DNA of 64,000 nucleotides from the NCBI RefSeq assembly GCF_024139115.2, contig NW_026942958.1, forward strand, positions 124,001 through 188,000, read 5' to 3'. This DNA comes from Armigeres subalbatus. Its lineage: Eukaryota > Arthropoda > Insecta > Diptera > Culicidae. The position numbers and the translations under genes were made by a program. This document shows, one piece after another, positions 8,905 to 20,831 of the stretch (the stretch's first letter is position 1; each line of letters starts with the position of its first letter). The notes below the pieces were generated by a model. It was not told the DNA's origin, searched no databases, and was given only the letters and a program-made list of their open reading frames with translations.

Positions 8905-11900
8905 GTATTCCTTCGGAAGTTTCACCAGGAATTCTTTCGGAAGTTGCTCCAGGAATTCCACCGGAAGTTGCTCTAGGAATTCCACCAGAAGTTGCTCCAG
9001 GAATTCAACCAGAAGCTCCTCCAGGAATTCAACCGGAAGTTCCTCCAGGAATTAAACCAGAAGTTCCTCCAGGAATTCCTCCGGAAGTTCCTCCGGAAGT
9101 TCCTCCAAAAGTTCCTCCAGGAAATCCTCCGTAAGTTGCTTCAGGAATTCATTCGGAAGTTTCTCCAAGAATTCCTCCAGAAGTTTCTCCAGGAATTCCT
9201 CCGGAAGTTCCTCTTGTAATTCCTCCGGAAATTCCTCCAGGAATTCCAGCGGTAGTTCCTCCAGGAATTCCTTGGGAAGTTCCTCCAGGAATTCCACCGG
9301 AAATTCCTCAAGCAAATTTTCCGGAAGTTACTCCAGGAATTAATTTACGGAAAATTCTTGAAGGAACTTCCGCAGGAATTCTTCCGGAAGTTCCTCCAGA
9401 AACTCCTTCAGAAAATCCTCCAGAAATTCCTTCGGAAGTTCCTCCAGGAATTCCTTCGGAAGTTCCTTCAGAGTTCCTGCGGAAGTTCCTTTAGGAATTC
9501 CTTCCGAAGTTCTTTCAGGAATTCCTGCGGAAGTTCATCGAGGAATTCCTTCGGAAGTTCCTCCAGGTATTCCTTCGGAAGTTCCCCCAGGAATTCCTTC
9601 GGAAGTTCCTCCAAGAATTCATCCGGAAGTTTCTCCAGGAATTCTTCCGGAAGTTCCACCAGGAATTCCTCCGGAAGTTCCACCAGGAATTCAACCGGAA
9701 GTTCCTCCAGGAATTCAACTAGAAGTTCCTCCAGGAATTCAACTGGAAGTTCCTCCAGGAATTCCACCAGAAGTTCCTCCAGGAATTCAACCGGAAGTTC
9801 TTCCAGGAAGTTAACTGGAAGTTCCTCCAGGAGTTCCTCCGGAAGTTCCTCTAGGAATTCCTCCGGAAGTTTCTCCAGAAATTCCTCCGGAAGTACCTCC
9901 GAAAGTTCCTCCAGAAGATCCTCCAGAAGTTCCTCCAGGAATTCCTCCGGAAGTTACTTCAGGAATTCATTCGGAAATTCCTCCAAGAATTCCTCCGGAA
10001 GTTCCTCCAGGAATTCCACCAGGAATTCCTCCGGAAGTTCCACCAGGAATTCAACCGGAAGTTCCTCCAGGAATTCAACTGGAAGTTCCTCCAGGAATTC
10101 AACTGGAAGTTCCTCCAGGAATTCCACCAGAAGTTCCTCCGTAATTCAACCGGAAGTTCCTCCAGGAATTCAACTGGAAGTTCCTCCAGGAGTTCCTCCG
10201 GAAGTTCCTCCTGGAATTCCTCCGGAAGTTTCTCCAGGAATTCCTCCGGAAGTACCTCCGAAAGTTCCTCCAGAAGTTCCTCCAGGAATTCCTCCGGAAG
10301 TTGGTTCAGGAATTCATTCGGAAGTTCCTCCAGGAATTCCTCCGGAAGTTCCTCCAGGAATTCCACCGGGAGTTCCTCCAGGAATTCCTTCGGAAGTTCC
10401 TCCAGGAATTCCACCAGAATTTCCTCAAGCAAATCCTCCGGAAGTTACTCCAGGAAATCATTTACGGAAAATTCCTGGAGGAATTTCCGCAGGAATTTTT
10501 CCGGAAGTTCCTCCAGAAATTCCTCCGAAAGTTCCTCGAGAAATTCCTTCGAAAGTTCCTCCAGAAATTCCTTCGGAAGTTCCTCCATGAAATCCTCCGA
10601 AAGTTCCTTCAGGAATTCCTGCGGAAGTTCCTTCAGGAATTCCTTCCGAAGTTCTTTCAGGAATTCCTTCGGAAGTTCCTCCAGGAAATCATTTACGGAA
10701 AATTCCTGGAGGAATTTCCGCAGGAATTCTTCCGGAAGTTCCTCCAAAAATTCCTCCGGAAGTTTCTCTTGAAATTCCTTCGAAAGTTCCCTTAGAAATT
10801 CCTTCGGAAGTTCCTCCAGGAATTCCACCGGAATTTCCTCAAGCAATTCCTCCGGAAGTTCCTCCAGAAATTCCTTCGGAAGTCCCTCCAGAAATTCCTT
10901 TGGAAGTTCCTCCAGAAATTCCTGCGGAAGTTCCTTCAGGAATTCCTTCCGAAGTTCTTTCAGGAATTCCTTCGGAAGTTCCTCCAGAAATTCCTTTGGA
11001 AGTTCCTCAACGAATTCTACCGGAAGTTCCTCCAGGTATTCCTTCGGAAGTTTCTCCAGGAATTCTTTCGGAAGTTGCTCCAGGAATTCCACCGGAAGTT
11101 GCTTCAGGAATTCATTCGGAAGTTTCTCCAAGAATTCCTCCAGAAGTTTTTCCAGGAATTCCTCCGGAAGTTCCTCTTGTAATTCCTCCAGGAATTCCAC
11201 CGGTAGTTCCTCCAGGAATTCCTTCGGAATTTTCTCCAGGAATTCCACCGGAAATTCCTCAAGCAAATCCTCCGGAAGTTACTCCAGGAATTAATTTACG
11301 GAAAATTCTTGAAGGAACTTCCGCAGGAATTCTTCCGGAAGTTCCTCCAGAAATTCCTTCAGAAAATCCTCCAGAAATTCCTTCGGAAGTTCCTCCAGGA
11401 ATTCCTTCGGAAGTTCCTTCAGAGTTCCTGCGGAAGTTCCTTTAGGAATTCCTTCCGAAGTTCATTCAGGAATTCCTGCGGAAGTTTCTCGAGGAATTCC
11501 TTCGGAAGTTCCTTCAGGAATTCCTTCGGAAGTTCCTCCAGGAATTCCTTCGGAAGTTCCTCCAGGAATTCCTTCGGAAGTTCCTCCAGGAATTCCTTCG
11601 GAAGTTCCTCCAAGAATTCATCCGGAAGTTTCTCCAGGAATTCTTCCGGAAGTTCCACCAGGAATTCCTCCGGAAGTTCCACCAGGAATTCAACCGGAAG
11701 TTCCTCCAGGAATTCCACCAGAAGTTCCTCCAGGAATTCAACCGGAAGTTCCTCCAGGAATTCCATCGGGAGTTCCTCCAGGAATTCCTTCGGAAGTTCC
11801 TCTAGGAATTCCACCGGAATTTCCTCTAGCAAATCCTCCGGAAGTTACTCCAGGAATTCATTTACGGACAATTGCTGGAGGAACTTCCGCAGGAATTCTT

Positions 11901-14900
11901 CCGGAAGTTCCTCCAGAAATTCCTCCGGAAGTTCCTCCAAAAATTCCTTAGGAAGTTCCTCCAGAAATTCCTTCGGAAGTTCCTCCAGAAACTCCTTTGG
12001 AAGTTCCTCCATGAATTCCTTCGAAAGTTCCTTCAGGAATTCCTGCGGAAGTTCCTTCAGGAATTCCTTCCGAAGTTCTTTCAGGAATTCCTTCGGAAGT
12101 TCCTCCAGGAATTCCTTCGGAAGTTCCTCCAGGAATTCCTTCGGAAGTACCTCCGAAAGTTCCTCCAGGAATCTCTCCGGAAGTTCCTCCAGAAGTTCCT
12201 CCGGAAGTTGCTCCAGGAATTCATTCGGAAGTTCCTCCAAGAATTCCTCAGGAAGTTCCTCCAGGAATTCCACCGGGAGTTCCTCCAGGAATTCCTTCGG
12301 AAGTTCCTCCAGGAATTCCACCGGAATTTCCTCAAGCAAATCCTCCGGAAGTTACTCCAGGAAATTATTTACGGAAAATTCCTGGAGGAATTTCCGCAGC
12401 AATTCTTCCGGAAGTTCCTCCAGAAATTCCTTCGGAAGTTCCTCCAGAAATTCCTTCGGAAGTTCCTCCATGAATTTCTCCGAAAGTTCCTTCAGGAGTT
12501 CCTGCGGAAGTTCCTTCAGGATTTTCTTCCGAAGTTCTTATAGGAATTCCTTCGGAAGTTCGTCCAGGAATTCCTTTGGAAGTTCCTCAACGAATTCCAC
12601 CGGAAGTTCCTCCAGGTATTCCTTCGGAAGTTCTTCCAGGAATTCTTTCGGAAGCTCCTCCAGGTATTCCTTCGGAAGTTCCTCCAGGAATTCCACCGGA
12701 AGTTCATCCAAGAATTCCTCCGGAAGTTCCTCTAAAAGTTCCTCCAGGAATTCCTCCGGAAGTTGCTCCAGGAATTCATTCGGAAGTTCCTCCAAGAATT
12801 CCTCCGGAAGTTCCTCCAGGAATTCCTCCTGAAGTTCCTCTTGTAATTCCTCCGGAAATTCCTCCAGAAATTCCACCGGGAGTTTCTCCAGGAATTCCTT
12901 CGGAAGTTCCTCCAGAAATTCCACCGGAATTTCCCCAAGCAAATCCTCCGGAAGTTACTCCAGGAATTCATTTACGGAAAATTCTTGGAGGAACTTCCGC
13001 AGGAATTCTTCCGGAAGTTCCTCCAGAAATTCCTTCAGAAGTTCCTCCAGAAATTCCTTCAGAAGTTCCTCCAGAAATTCCTTCGGAAGTTCCTCCAGGT
13101 ATTCCTTCGGAAGTTCCTCCAGGAATTCCTTCGGAAGTTCCTCCAGGAATTCCTTCGGAAGTTCCTCCAGGAATTCCTTCGGAAGTTCCTCCAAGAATTC
13201 CTCCGGAAGTTCCTCCAGGTATTCCTTCGGAAGTTTCTCCAGGAATTCCTTCGGAAGTTCCTCCAAGAATTCCTCCGGAAGTTCCTCCAGGAATTCTCCC
13301 GGAAGTTCCTCCAAGAATTCCTCCGGAAGTTCCTCCAGGAATTCCTCCGGAAGTTCCTCCAGGAATTCCTCCGGAAGTTCCTCTTGTAATTCCTTCGGAA
13401 GTTCCTCCAGGAATTCCACCGGGAGTTCCTCCAGGAATTCCTTCGGAAGTTCCTCCAGTTATTCATTTACGGAAAATTCTTGAAGGAACTTCCGCAGGAA
13501 TTCTTCCGGAAGTTCCTCCAGAAATTTCTTCAGAAGTTCCTCCAGAAATTCCTTCGGAAGTTCCTCCAGGAATTCTTTCGGAAGTTCCTTCAGAGTTACT
13601 GCGGAAGTTCCTTCAGGAATTCCTTCCGAAGTTCTTTCAGGAATTCCTTCGGAAGTTCCTCCAGGAATTCCTTCGGAAGTTCCTCCAGGTATTCCTTCGG
13701 AAGTTCCTCCAGGAATTCATTTACGGAAAATTCTTGGAGGAACTTCCGCAGGAATTCTTCCGGAAGTTCCTCCAGAAAATCCTTCTGAAGTTCCTCCAGA
13801 AATTCCTTCGGAAGTTCCTCCAGGTATTCCTTCGGAAGTTCCTCCAAGAATTCCTCCGGAAGTTTCTCCAGGAATTCTTCCGGAAGTACCTCCAGGTATT
13901 CCTTCGGAAGTTTCTTCAGGAACTCCTTCGGAAGTTCCTCCAAGAATTCCTCCGAAAGTTCCTCCAGGAATTCCTCCGGAAGTTCCTCCAGGAATTCCTC
14001 CGGAAGTTCCTCCAGGAATTCCTCCGGAAGTTCCTCTTGTAATTTCTCCGGAAGTTCCTCCAGGAATTCCACCGGGAGTTCCTCCAGGAATTTCTTCGGA
14101 AGTTCCTCCAGTTATTCATTTACGGAAAATTCTTGAAGGAACTTCCGCAGGAATTCTTCCGGAAGTTCCTCCAGAAATTCCTTCAGAAGTTCCTCCAGAA
14201 ATTCCTTCGGAAGTTCCTCCAGGAATTCCTTCGGAAGTTCCTCCAGGAATTCTTTCGGAAGTTCCTTCAGAGTTACTGCGGAAGTTCCTTCAGGAATTCC
14301 TTCCGAAGTTCTTTCAGGAATTCCTTCGGAAGTTCCTCCAGGTATTCCTTCGGAAGTTCCTCCAGGAATTCCTTCGGAAGTTCCTCCAAGAATTCCTCCG
14401 GAAGTTTCTCCAGGAATTCTTCCGGAAGTTCCTCCAGGTATTCCTTCGGAAGTTTCTCCGGGAATTCCTTCGGAAGTTCCTCCAAGAATTCCTCCGGAAG
14501 TTCCTCCAGGAATTCCTCCGGAAGTTCCTCCAAGAATTCCTCCGGAAGTTCCTCCAGGAATTCCTCCGGAAGTTCCTCCAGGAATTCCTCCGGAAGTTCC
14601 TCTTGTAGTTCCTCCGGAAGTTCCTCCAGGAATTCCACCGGGAGTTTCTCCAGGAATTCCTTCGGAAGTTCCTCCAGTTATTCATTTACGGAAAATTCTT
14701 GAAGGAACTTCCGCAGGAATTCTTCCGGAAGTTCCTCCAGAAATTCCTTCAGAAGTTCGTCCAGAAATTCCTTCGGAAGTTCCTCCAGGAATTCTTTCAG
14801 AGTTACTGCGGAAGTTCCTTCAGGAATTCCTTCCGAAGTTCTTTCAGGAATTCCTTCGGAAGTTCCTCCAGGAATTCCTTCGGAAGTTCCTCCAGGTATT

Positions 14901-16350
14901 CTTTCGGAAGTTCCTCCAGGAATTCATTTACGGAAAATTCTTGGAGGAACTTCCGCAGGAATTCTTCCGGAAGTTCCTCCAGAAATTCCTTCAGAAGTTC
15001 CTCCAGAAATTCCTTCGGAAGTTCCTCCAGGTATTCCTTCGGAAGTTCCTCCAGGAATTCCTTCGGAAGCTCCTCCAAGAATTCCTCCGGAAGTTTCTCC
15101 AGGAATTCTTCCGGAAGTACCTCCAGGTATTCCTTCGGAAGTTTCTCCAGGAATTCCTTCGGAAGTTCCTCCAAGAATTCCTCCGGAAGTTCCTCCAGGA
15201 ATTCCTCCGGAAATTCCTCCAGGAATTCCTCCGGAAGTTCCTCCAGGAATTCCTCCGGAAGTTCCTCCAGGAATTCCTTCGGAAGTTCCTCCAGGAATTC
15301 CTCCGGAAGTTCCTCCAGGAATTCCTCCGGAAGTTCCTCCAGGAATTTCTCCGGAAGTTCCTCCAGGAATTTCTCCGGAAGTTCCTCCAGGAATTTCTCC
15401 GGAAGTTCCTCCAGGAATTTCTCCGGAAGTTCCTCTTGTAATTCATCCGGAAGTTCCTCCAGGAATTCCACCGGGAGTTCCTCCAGGAATTCCTTCGGAA
15501 GTTCCTCCAGTTATTTATTTACGGAAAATTCTTGAAGGAACTTCCGCAGGAATTCTTCCGGAAGTTCCTCCAGAAATTCCTTCAGAAGTTCCTCCAGAAA
15601 TTCCTTCGGAAGTTCCTCCAGGAATTCTTTCGGAAGTTCCTTCAGAGTTACTGCGGAAGTTCCTTCAGGAATTCCTTCCGAAGTTCTTTCAGGAATTCCT
15701 TCGGAAGTTCCTCCAGGAATTCCTTCGGAAGTTCCTCCAGGTATTCCTTCGGAAGTTCCTCCAGGAATTCCTTCGGAAGTTCCTCCAGCAATTCCTTCGG
15801 AAGTTCCTCCAAGAATTCCTCCGGAAGTTTCTCCAGGAATTCTTCCGGAAGTTCCACCAGGAATTCCTCCGGAAGTTCCACCAGGAATTCCTCCAGAAGT
15901 TCCACCAGGAATTCCTCCGGAAGATGCTCCAGGAATTCCACCGGAAGTTGCTCCAGGAATTCATCCGGAAGTTCCTCCAGGAATTCAACTGGAAGTTCCT
16001 CCAGGAATTCAACTGGAAGTTCCTCCAGGAATTCCACCAGAAGTTCCTCCAGGAGTTCCTCCGGAAGTTCCTCCAGGAGTTCCTCCGGAAGTTCCTCCGG
16101 AAGTTCCTCCTGGAATTCCTCCGGAAGTTTCTCCAGGAATTCCTCCGGAAGTTTCTCCAGGAATTCCTCCGGAAGTACCTTCAAAATTTCCTCCAGAAGA
16201 TCCTCCGGAAGTTGCTCCAGGAGTTAATTCGGAAGTTCATCCGAGAATTCCTCCGGAAGTTCCTCCAGGAATTCCTCCGGAAGTTTCTCCAGGAATTCCA
16301 CCGGGAGTTCCACCAGGAATTCCACCCGGATTTCCTCAAGCAAATCCTCC

Positions 16351-16399
16351 GGAAGTTACTCCAGGAATTCATTTACGGAAAATTCCTGGAGGAACTTCC
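16351..16399 (+). repeat. Representative strand-flip hairpin of the 24-bp array
   Basis: Left arm GGAAGTTACTCCAGGAATT (16351-16369), an 11-nt loop containing ATTTACGG, and right arm AATTCCTGGAGGAACTTCC (16381-16399). The arms pair with one mismatch. The same block, with variants, has its ATTTACGG landmark at 8424, 8751, 9343, 10460, 10691, 11294, 11860, 12367, 12970, 13465, 13719, 14118, 14684, 14926, 15517 and 16371. Confidence 0.85.
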
Positions 16400-16690
16400 G
16401 CAGGAATTCTTCCGGAAGTTCCTCCAGGAATTCCTCCGGAAGTTTCTCCAGGAATTCCTCCGGAAGTTCCACCAGGAATTCCTCCAGAAGTTCCACCAGG
16501 AATTCCTCCGGAAGTTGCTCCAGGAATTCAAGCGGAAGTTCATCCAGGAATTCAACCGGAAGTTCGTCCAGGAATTCCACCAGAAGTTCCTCCAGAAATT
16601 CCTCCGGAAGTTCCTGGAGGAATTCCTCCGGAAGTTTCCCCAGCAATTCCTCCGGAAGTACCTCCGAAAGTTTTGGTAGGACTTGTATCA

Positions 16691-17020
16691 AGCATCTCAA
16701 AACAACATTCTACACCCTGGTAGGTCGTGGCAATGTATTGATAGTTACAACAAGCACCTCAAGTTCACTTTCTGCTATGGGTGTACGGATTCATACTGAA
16801 ATTACCTGCACCCTGGTTGGTCGCAGCAATGCACTGATAGTTACAACAAGCACTTCAAAACAACATTTTGCTATGTGCATACATGAGGATACTCAAACTA
16901 CCTGCAGTCTTGTATGTCTTACAACAAGCACCTCAAAACAACATTCTGCACCCTGGTAGGTCACAAAAATGCACTGATAGCTACAGCAAACACCTCAAGT
17001 TCACTTTGTTCACTGCACAT
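16691..17020 (+). repeat. Tandem module with landmark ACAACAAGCACCTCAAAACA
   Basis: Three to four degenerate units of roughly 90 bp, each with CACCCTGGTAGGTCGCAGCA, ATGCACTGATAGTTACAAC and CACCTCAAAACAACATT segments. It directly abuts the GGAA array. The same module occurs in reverse orientation at 30965-31449. Short ORFs inside are not conserved between units. Family unknown. Confidence 0.75.
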
Positions 17021-19068
17021 CGATACTTCATTCAATTACATTACTATTACAAAATTATTAAGAAATTACCTGAATCCACAGGTTATGGTTTCTCAAACTA
17101 AAACAATAGTCTTGAAGAATATTAAGAAGTTTCGAACAGATTTTAGATAAAATATTTAACAAAAAGGAGAATACTGCGTAGATCAATTTGTCCCATCTTT
17201 GCAGGGTTTCGTATTCATATGGGACAAATATCGATTCACGAACAAATCTCTATTTAATTCAGCCAATATACTTGAACAAATCAATCAATTACCAAGAATG
17301 CACATGGAGTTTCCAGAATTCATTTGTCATTCCGGTTACCCCCAGCATTAACGACTTTTATCTGGTAAAACTCGGTTATGATTCTGAACATTATGTTTGG
17401 AGTTATTCGTTTGGTAATCTTCCATTTTATTATTGAAACCATCGTAGTTTTAAGTTAAGTTTAAATTAAGATTGTATTACTAATATAGATTATTTGCGAT
17501 ATACAGCATGCATATAAATACAAGGAATGGTTCATTCACAAGATGCGGAGAAATGTTTGATTACCGACTCAAACTACCGTGATGTACGGAATCGCGCATC
17601 GACACTCCAACCATTATTCCTTCTGGACCTCGCTCAATCCTTTTGGCCATCATCCGTTCATGACTCAAAATACCACCGATGCATTGTCGCTGTCCTCTGA
17701 AAATAAGCGTTCAGAATAGGCATTCCACCTCTTGCAAAATCAGAAAACATATTTACCTTTTGTGGAAAATCCTTTTACATGAACGGCAGCAAGTTCCTCC
17801 TTAGTGGATAGTGGTTCCGATGTTCCATGATCCAGGCTGATCGTGTTCCAGTATGTCAGTACGTCCAAGGACTCGAACTCCGCAATGCTGTTTCAGCTGT
17901 TGTGTTTCTGACTTCGTTTTGTTTGACGTTTCTCTTTGTGCATTGGTGTGTGCAATCATTTCATGCACGCGCAGCCATAATTAGAAAATCTCGTTATCTT
18001 TAGGACGTCGAAATCGGCGTATTAAAGTTAATACCGATATCAAAATGAAGGATAATACCGCTTGGTGTTATGAAATCGAGGATAATGCGAGATTTTCGTA
18101 TTATCCTCGTTGGAGACTTGCCCATAAAGGTATATTTTTGCAGGTAAACTATAGACGTACGTGTATATAAATCTTTGATTTTGCATTTTGTCTTAAAATA
18201 ACATTTCGATATGTTTCTATCAACGTTATTATCAACAGGTTTCAACACTATTAAAAATTTTCGCCAGTCACGTGCAATAAAATTGACACTATCAATACTT
18301 TTGATCACAACACTGGATCGTGTCTAAGTTTCTTATAGATGCTATGAATAATTAAATCAAAATATCATGCCTTGTTTAAATCACGTCCCTTAACAATAAA
18401 ATCTGCATCAAACTGCAATTCTCAGAAATAACTACAGAAAAAATTTTTTTACTAAATGTAAATTGAAATGTTTGAAATGTCATAACTTTTTTGTTTATTA
18501 GTTTACCATCACCAAATTTTATGGTAGATAGCTAATATAATGGACCGTTTTCCTAAAAAATTACGTTCGAAAAAGATAGGGTTTTGAGATATTTGAGTTT
18601 TTGTGACAAAATGATATTTTTAAGGCAAAAAATTTTTTTTTACTGTACATTTTCTTAAGAATCACCATTTAGTTGTCTAACTTTCTGAAAAATCATAACA
18701 ATCGAACATTCCGTTTTTGCTGTGCAGCTTTTAATATTTTTTAACCATTTTCACATACCCTTTTGAAAGTTAGTCGTGACTCAATATGAAGATTTGATAT
18801 CGAAAATGACGATTTAGATGAAATTGAAAAACTGTGCAGAGTTCAAATATTTTCGAAATGGTCGCTCAGGATCGACGACATGCCCCGTAAGTCTCACTCC
18901 TCAAAAATACCGGTGAGAGTGTGTTTCAATTATCGCTCAGTTTTCTCTCCCTCAACCAGCGAGCCTCTTGTTTTCTACTCAGCAGAATCATTTGTCAGAC
19001 ACGAAGAGTTGAGGATAAATGATAAAATAAAACCGTGTCCCTCAATGAGTTTGATAGAACGGTGAATC
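17021..19068. other. AT-rich stretch, no gene; two small hairpins
   Basis: No recognisable gene. An 83-codon frame at 17188-17436 has no known motif and overlaps a perfect 11-bp inverted repeat (ATTTGTCCCAT, 17186-17196; ATGGGACAAAT, 17219-17229). A second hairpin is CGAGGATAAT (18077-18086) with ATTATCCTCG (18100-18109). The 18440-18860 part is very AT-rich, of a type common as dispersed repeat in mosquito DNA. Confidence 0.45.
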
Positions 19069-19452
19069 CAGAGTCTATTATATAGAGTTACGCAAAGAGT
19101 GAAGCCTCTACCTTGAACTGTCAAACCGTCTACTCTATCGAGCAAATAAACAAATGCTTGTTGGTAAGGCGAAGTGTTATACATTATTATTATGGCAATT
19201 AAAACTCATGAATTGAAATGTATTAGATTTGTTTAGAAACAGCTTCAAAAACTTCAATCACCCCAATAAAGTTGCAACAGAAACTCATGTGTTTGCACTC
19301 TGTAGGTGACTTTGGTTATCGAATTAAAAGCTTGTCACTCGTGAAGTCACTTGAAGGGTTGAACAAAATGAAAGTTTTCAACATAATAACAAGAGCATCA
19401 TTAGGAATAAGAGTGAAGATCCTCTTTGCGCAACTCTATATAATAGACTCTG
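19069..19452. mobile_element. CAGAGTC inverted-repeat element, copy 1
   Basis: 384 bp with ends CAGAGTCTATTATATAGAG and the reverse complement, extending through GTT(A/G)CGCAAAGAG to about 30 bp. The ends begin CAGAG, like many hAT elements, and the flanks GGTGAATC and GGTAGATC could be a decayed 8-bp duplication (6 of 8 match). There is no transposase, so it is non-autonomous. Confidence 0.8.
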
Positions 19453-19539
19453 GGTAGATCGAACAGATGAAAGTAAACATTGCTAAAGTTAAACAGCTGT
19501 TGATACTATTTATGCATTATTAATTTTGTTTTGTTTTTG

Positions 19540-19938
19540 CAGAGTCTATTATATATAAGTTACGCAAAGAGTGAAGCAAATCTACCTATTGAACTGTCAA
19601 ACCGTCTACCTATCGAGCAAAGTAAACAAATGCTTGTTGGTAAGGCGGAAATGATATCGCCTGATTATTATTATGGCGAATTAAAACTCATGAATTGAAA
19701 TGTATTAGATTTGTTTTGAAACAGCTTCAAAACTCAATACACCCCAATAAAGTTGCAACAAGAAACTCATGTGTTTGCACTCTGTAGGTGACTTTGGTTA
19801 TCAATTAAAAGCTTTAGAAGTGATCACTCCGTGAAGTCACTTGAAGGGTTGAACAAAATGAAAGTTTTCAACATAACAAGAGCATCTTGGAATAAGAGTA
19901 AGAAGATCCTCTTTGCGCAACTCTATATAATGACTCTG
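19540..19938. mobile_element. CAGAGTC inverted-repeat element, copy 2
   Basis: 399 bp, same family and orientation as copy 1, only 87 bp downstream of it. Flanks GTTTTTGC and GGTTTTGC (shifted by one base into the ends) match at 7 of 8 positions. The right end has lost an A (TAATGACTCTG instead of TAATAGACTCTG). Confidence 0.8.
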
Positions 19939-20489
19939 GTTTTGCTTGCTTTTGAGATTTTGGTGAGCAAAACTATTCAGAACCTTTTGTATTACCAACA
20001 TTATTACGCCCACCTGCCGCTTTAAAACGAGTTAACCTTCCGGACTCGCTTTATCCTGGATTCACGCAGTCACGCCTGCTTATGAACGAGAAGCGTGCTT
20101 TTTTGAACCTGTTGTACTTTTTACAGTCTCCGAGTTGATGACGATTTCTAAATACAATTTTCGTCAGGGAATCTTGGTAAATGTAACGGTTCTAAAATCG
20201 GAACTAAACAGAAAACTGGACCTTGTATAAAGTAACATTATTTCATATGACTATATTTTCCTTGATTATAGCATCATGCCCAAAATACTCCTGCTCCGAT
20301 ACGGGTTTTGTTTGTTTGCCGTCGGAAAACTGATCAACCCTTATTTGAACCATATTAGGTGAAGTTATTTTGTTGTCCTTTAGAATAATGTTTACGCGTA
20401 CAGATGTTTATTACAATCTCATTGCGAAACACTGTCTATTTAGCCAATTCTTGTTAAATAGTTTAGAAAAGATTTATTAATTACGCCAA
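19939..20489. other. No gene seen
   Basis: AT-rich DNA without a convincing ORF or repeat boundary. Confidence 0.45.
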
Positions 20490-20831
20490 GGGTCTGTTCA
20501 AATATTACGTAACGCAATAGGGGTTGGGGTTGTTTTATTTTTTTACGTTTTATTCAAAATATAGGGGTGGGGGTTCTTCGAGAATTTTACGTAACAATTG
20601 AGAAAAAATATTTTAATTTTCAAAGAATGGTTATTGTCTTCAAAATAGCATAAAATACACTAAAAATAATGATTTATTGTATCGTTCAAATTCTACCAAA
20701 AAAGATTTAAAAAAAATGTATTTGTTACGCGTTACGCATAGGGGTGGGGAGTTCTAAATTGTGTTACAGATTGTTACGAGGTGGGGTTCTTAAAACAACG
20801 TTTTACGCGTTACGTAATATTTAACAGACCC
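20490..20831. mobile_element. Inverted-repeat element with GGGTCTGTT ends
   Basis: 342 bp. The left end GGGTCTGTTCAAATATTACG and the reverse complement of the right end agree over about 26 bp with a single-base indel, both reaching TACGTAACGC. Flanked by CAA on each side (20487-20489, 20832-20834), a possible 3-bp target duplication. Interior has several GGGGTGGGG tracts. Ends and duplication length suggest the same broad group as 2749-2915. Confidence 0.75.

Larger units (their letters stand above)
8221..16690 (+). repeat. Large 24-bp GGAA/TTCC tandem array, open in all six frames
   Basis: About 8.4 kb of a 24-bp unit made of two 12-bp halves, GGAAGTTCCTCC and AGGAATTCCTCC. The second half carries the GAATTC palindrome and the first a near palindrome, GGAAGTTCC. 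Since 24 is divisible by three and the unit has no stop in any register, all six frames are open: plus frames read GSSSRNSS, EVPPGIPP and KFLQEFLR; minus frames read GGIPGGTS, EEFLEELP and RNSWRNFR. The longest apparent ORFs (11309-12832 with 507 residues, 12576-14042 with 488, 9358-10590 with 410) pass from one peptide register into another, which real coding repeats would not do. Higher-order structure comes from a recurrent hairpin block (landmark ATTTACGG, 16 copies). I annotate it as a satellite or minisatellite, not a gene. Confidence 0.9.

Noticed and set aside
8164..16679. Many ORFs of 60-507 codons (Pro-rich, Ser-rich, Leu/Glu-rich and Lys/Phe-rich) as structural proteins
   Set aside because: All arise from a stop-free 24-bp unit in every register on both strands; registers change within single ORFs and no start, splice or conservation signal singles one out.
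8221..16690. Heat-shock-element or STAT/NF-kB binding-site array
   Set aside because: GAA and TTC are separated by zero or one base here, not two as in a heat-shock element, and the STAT-type TTC-N3-GAA spacing is absent. GGAAGTTCC is only loosely similar to NF-kB sites.
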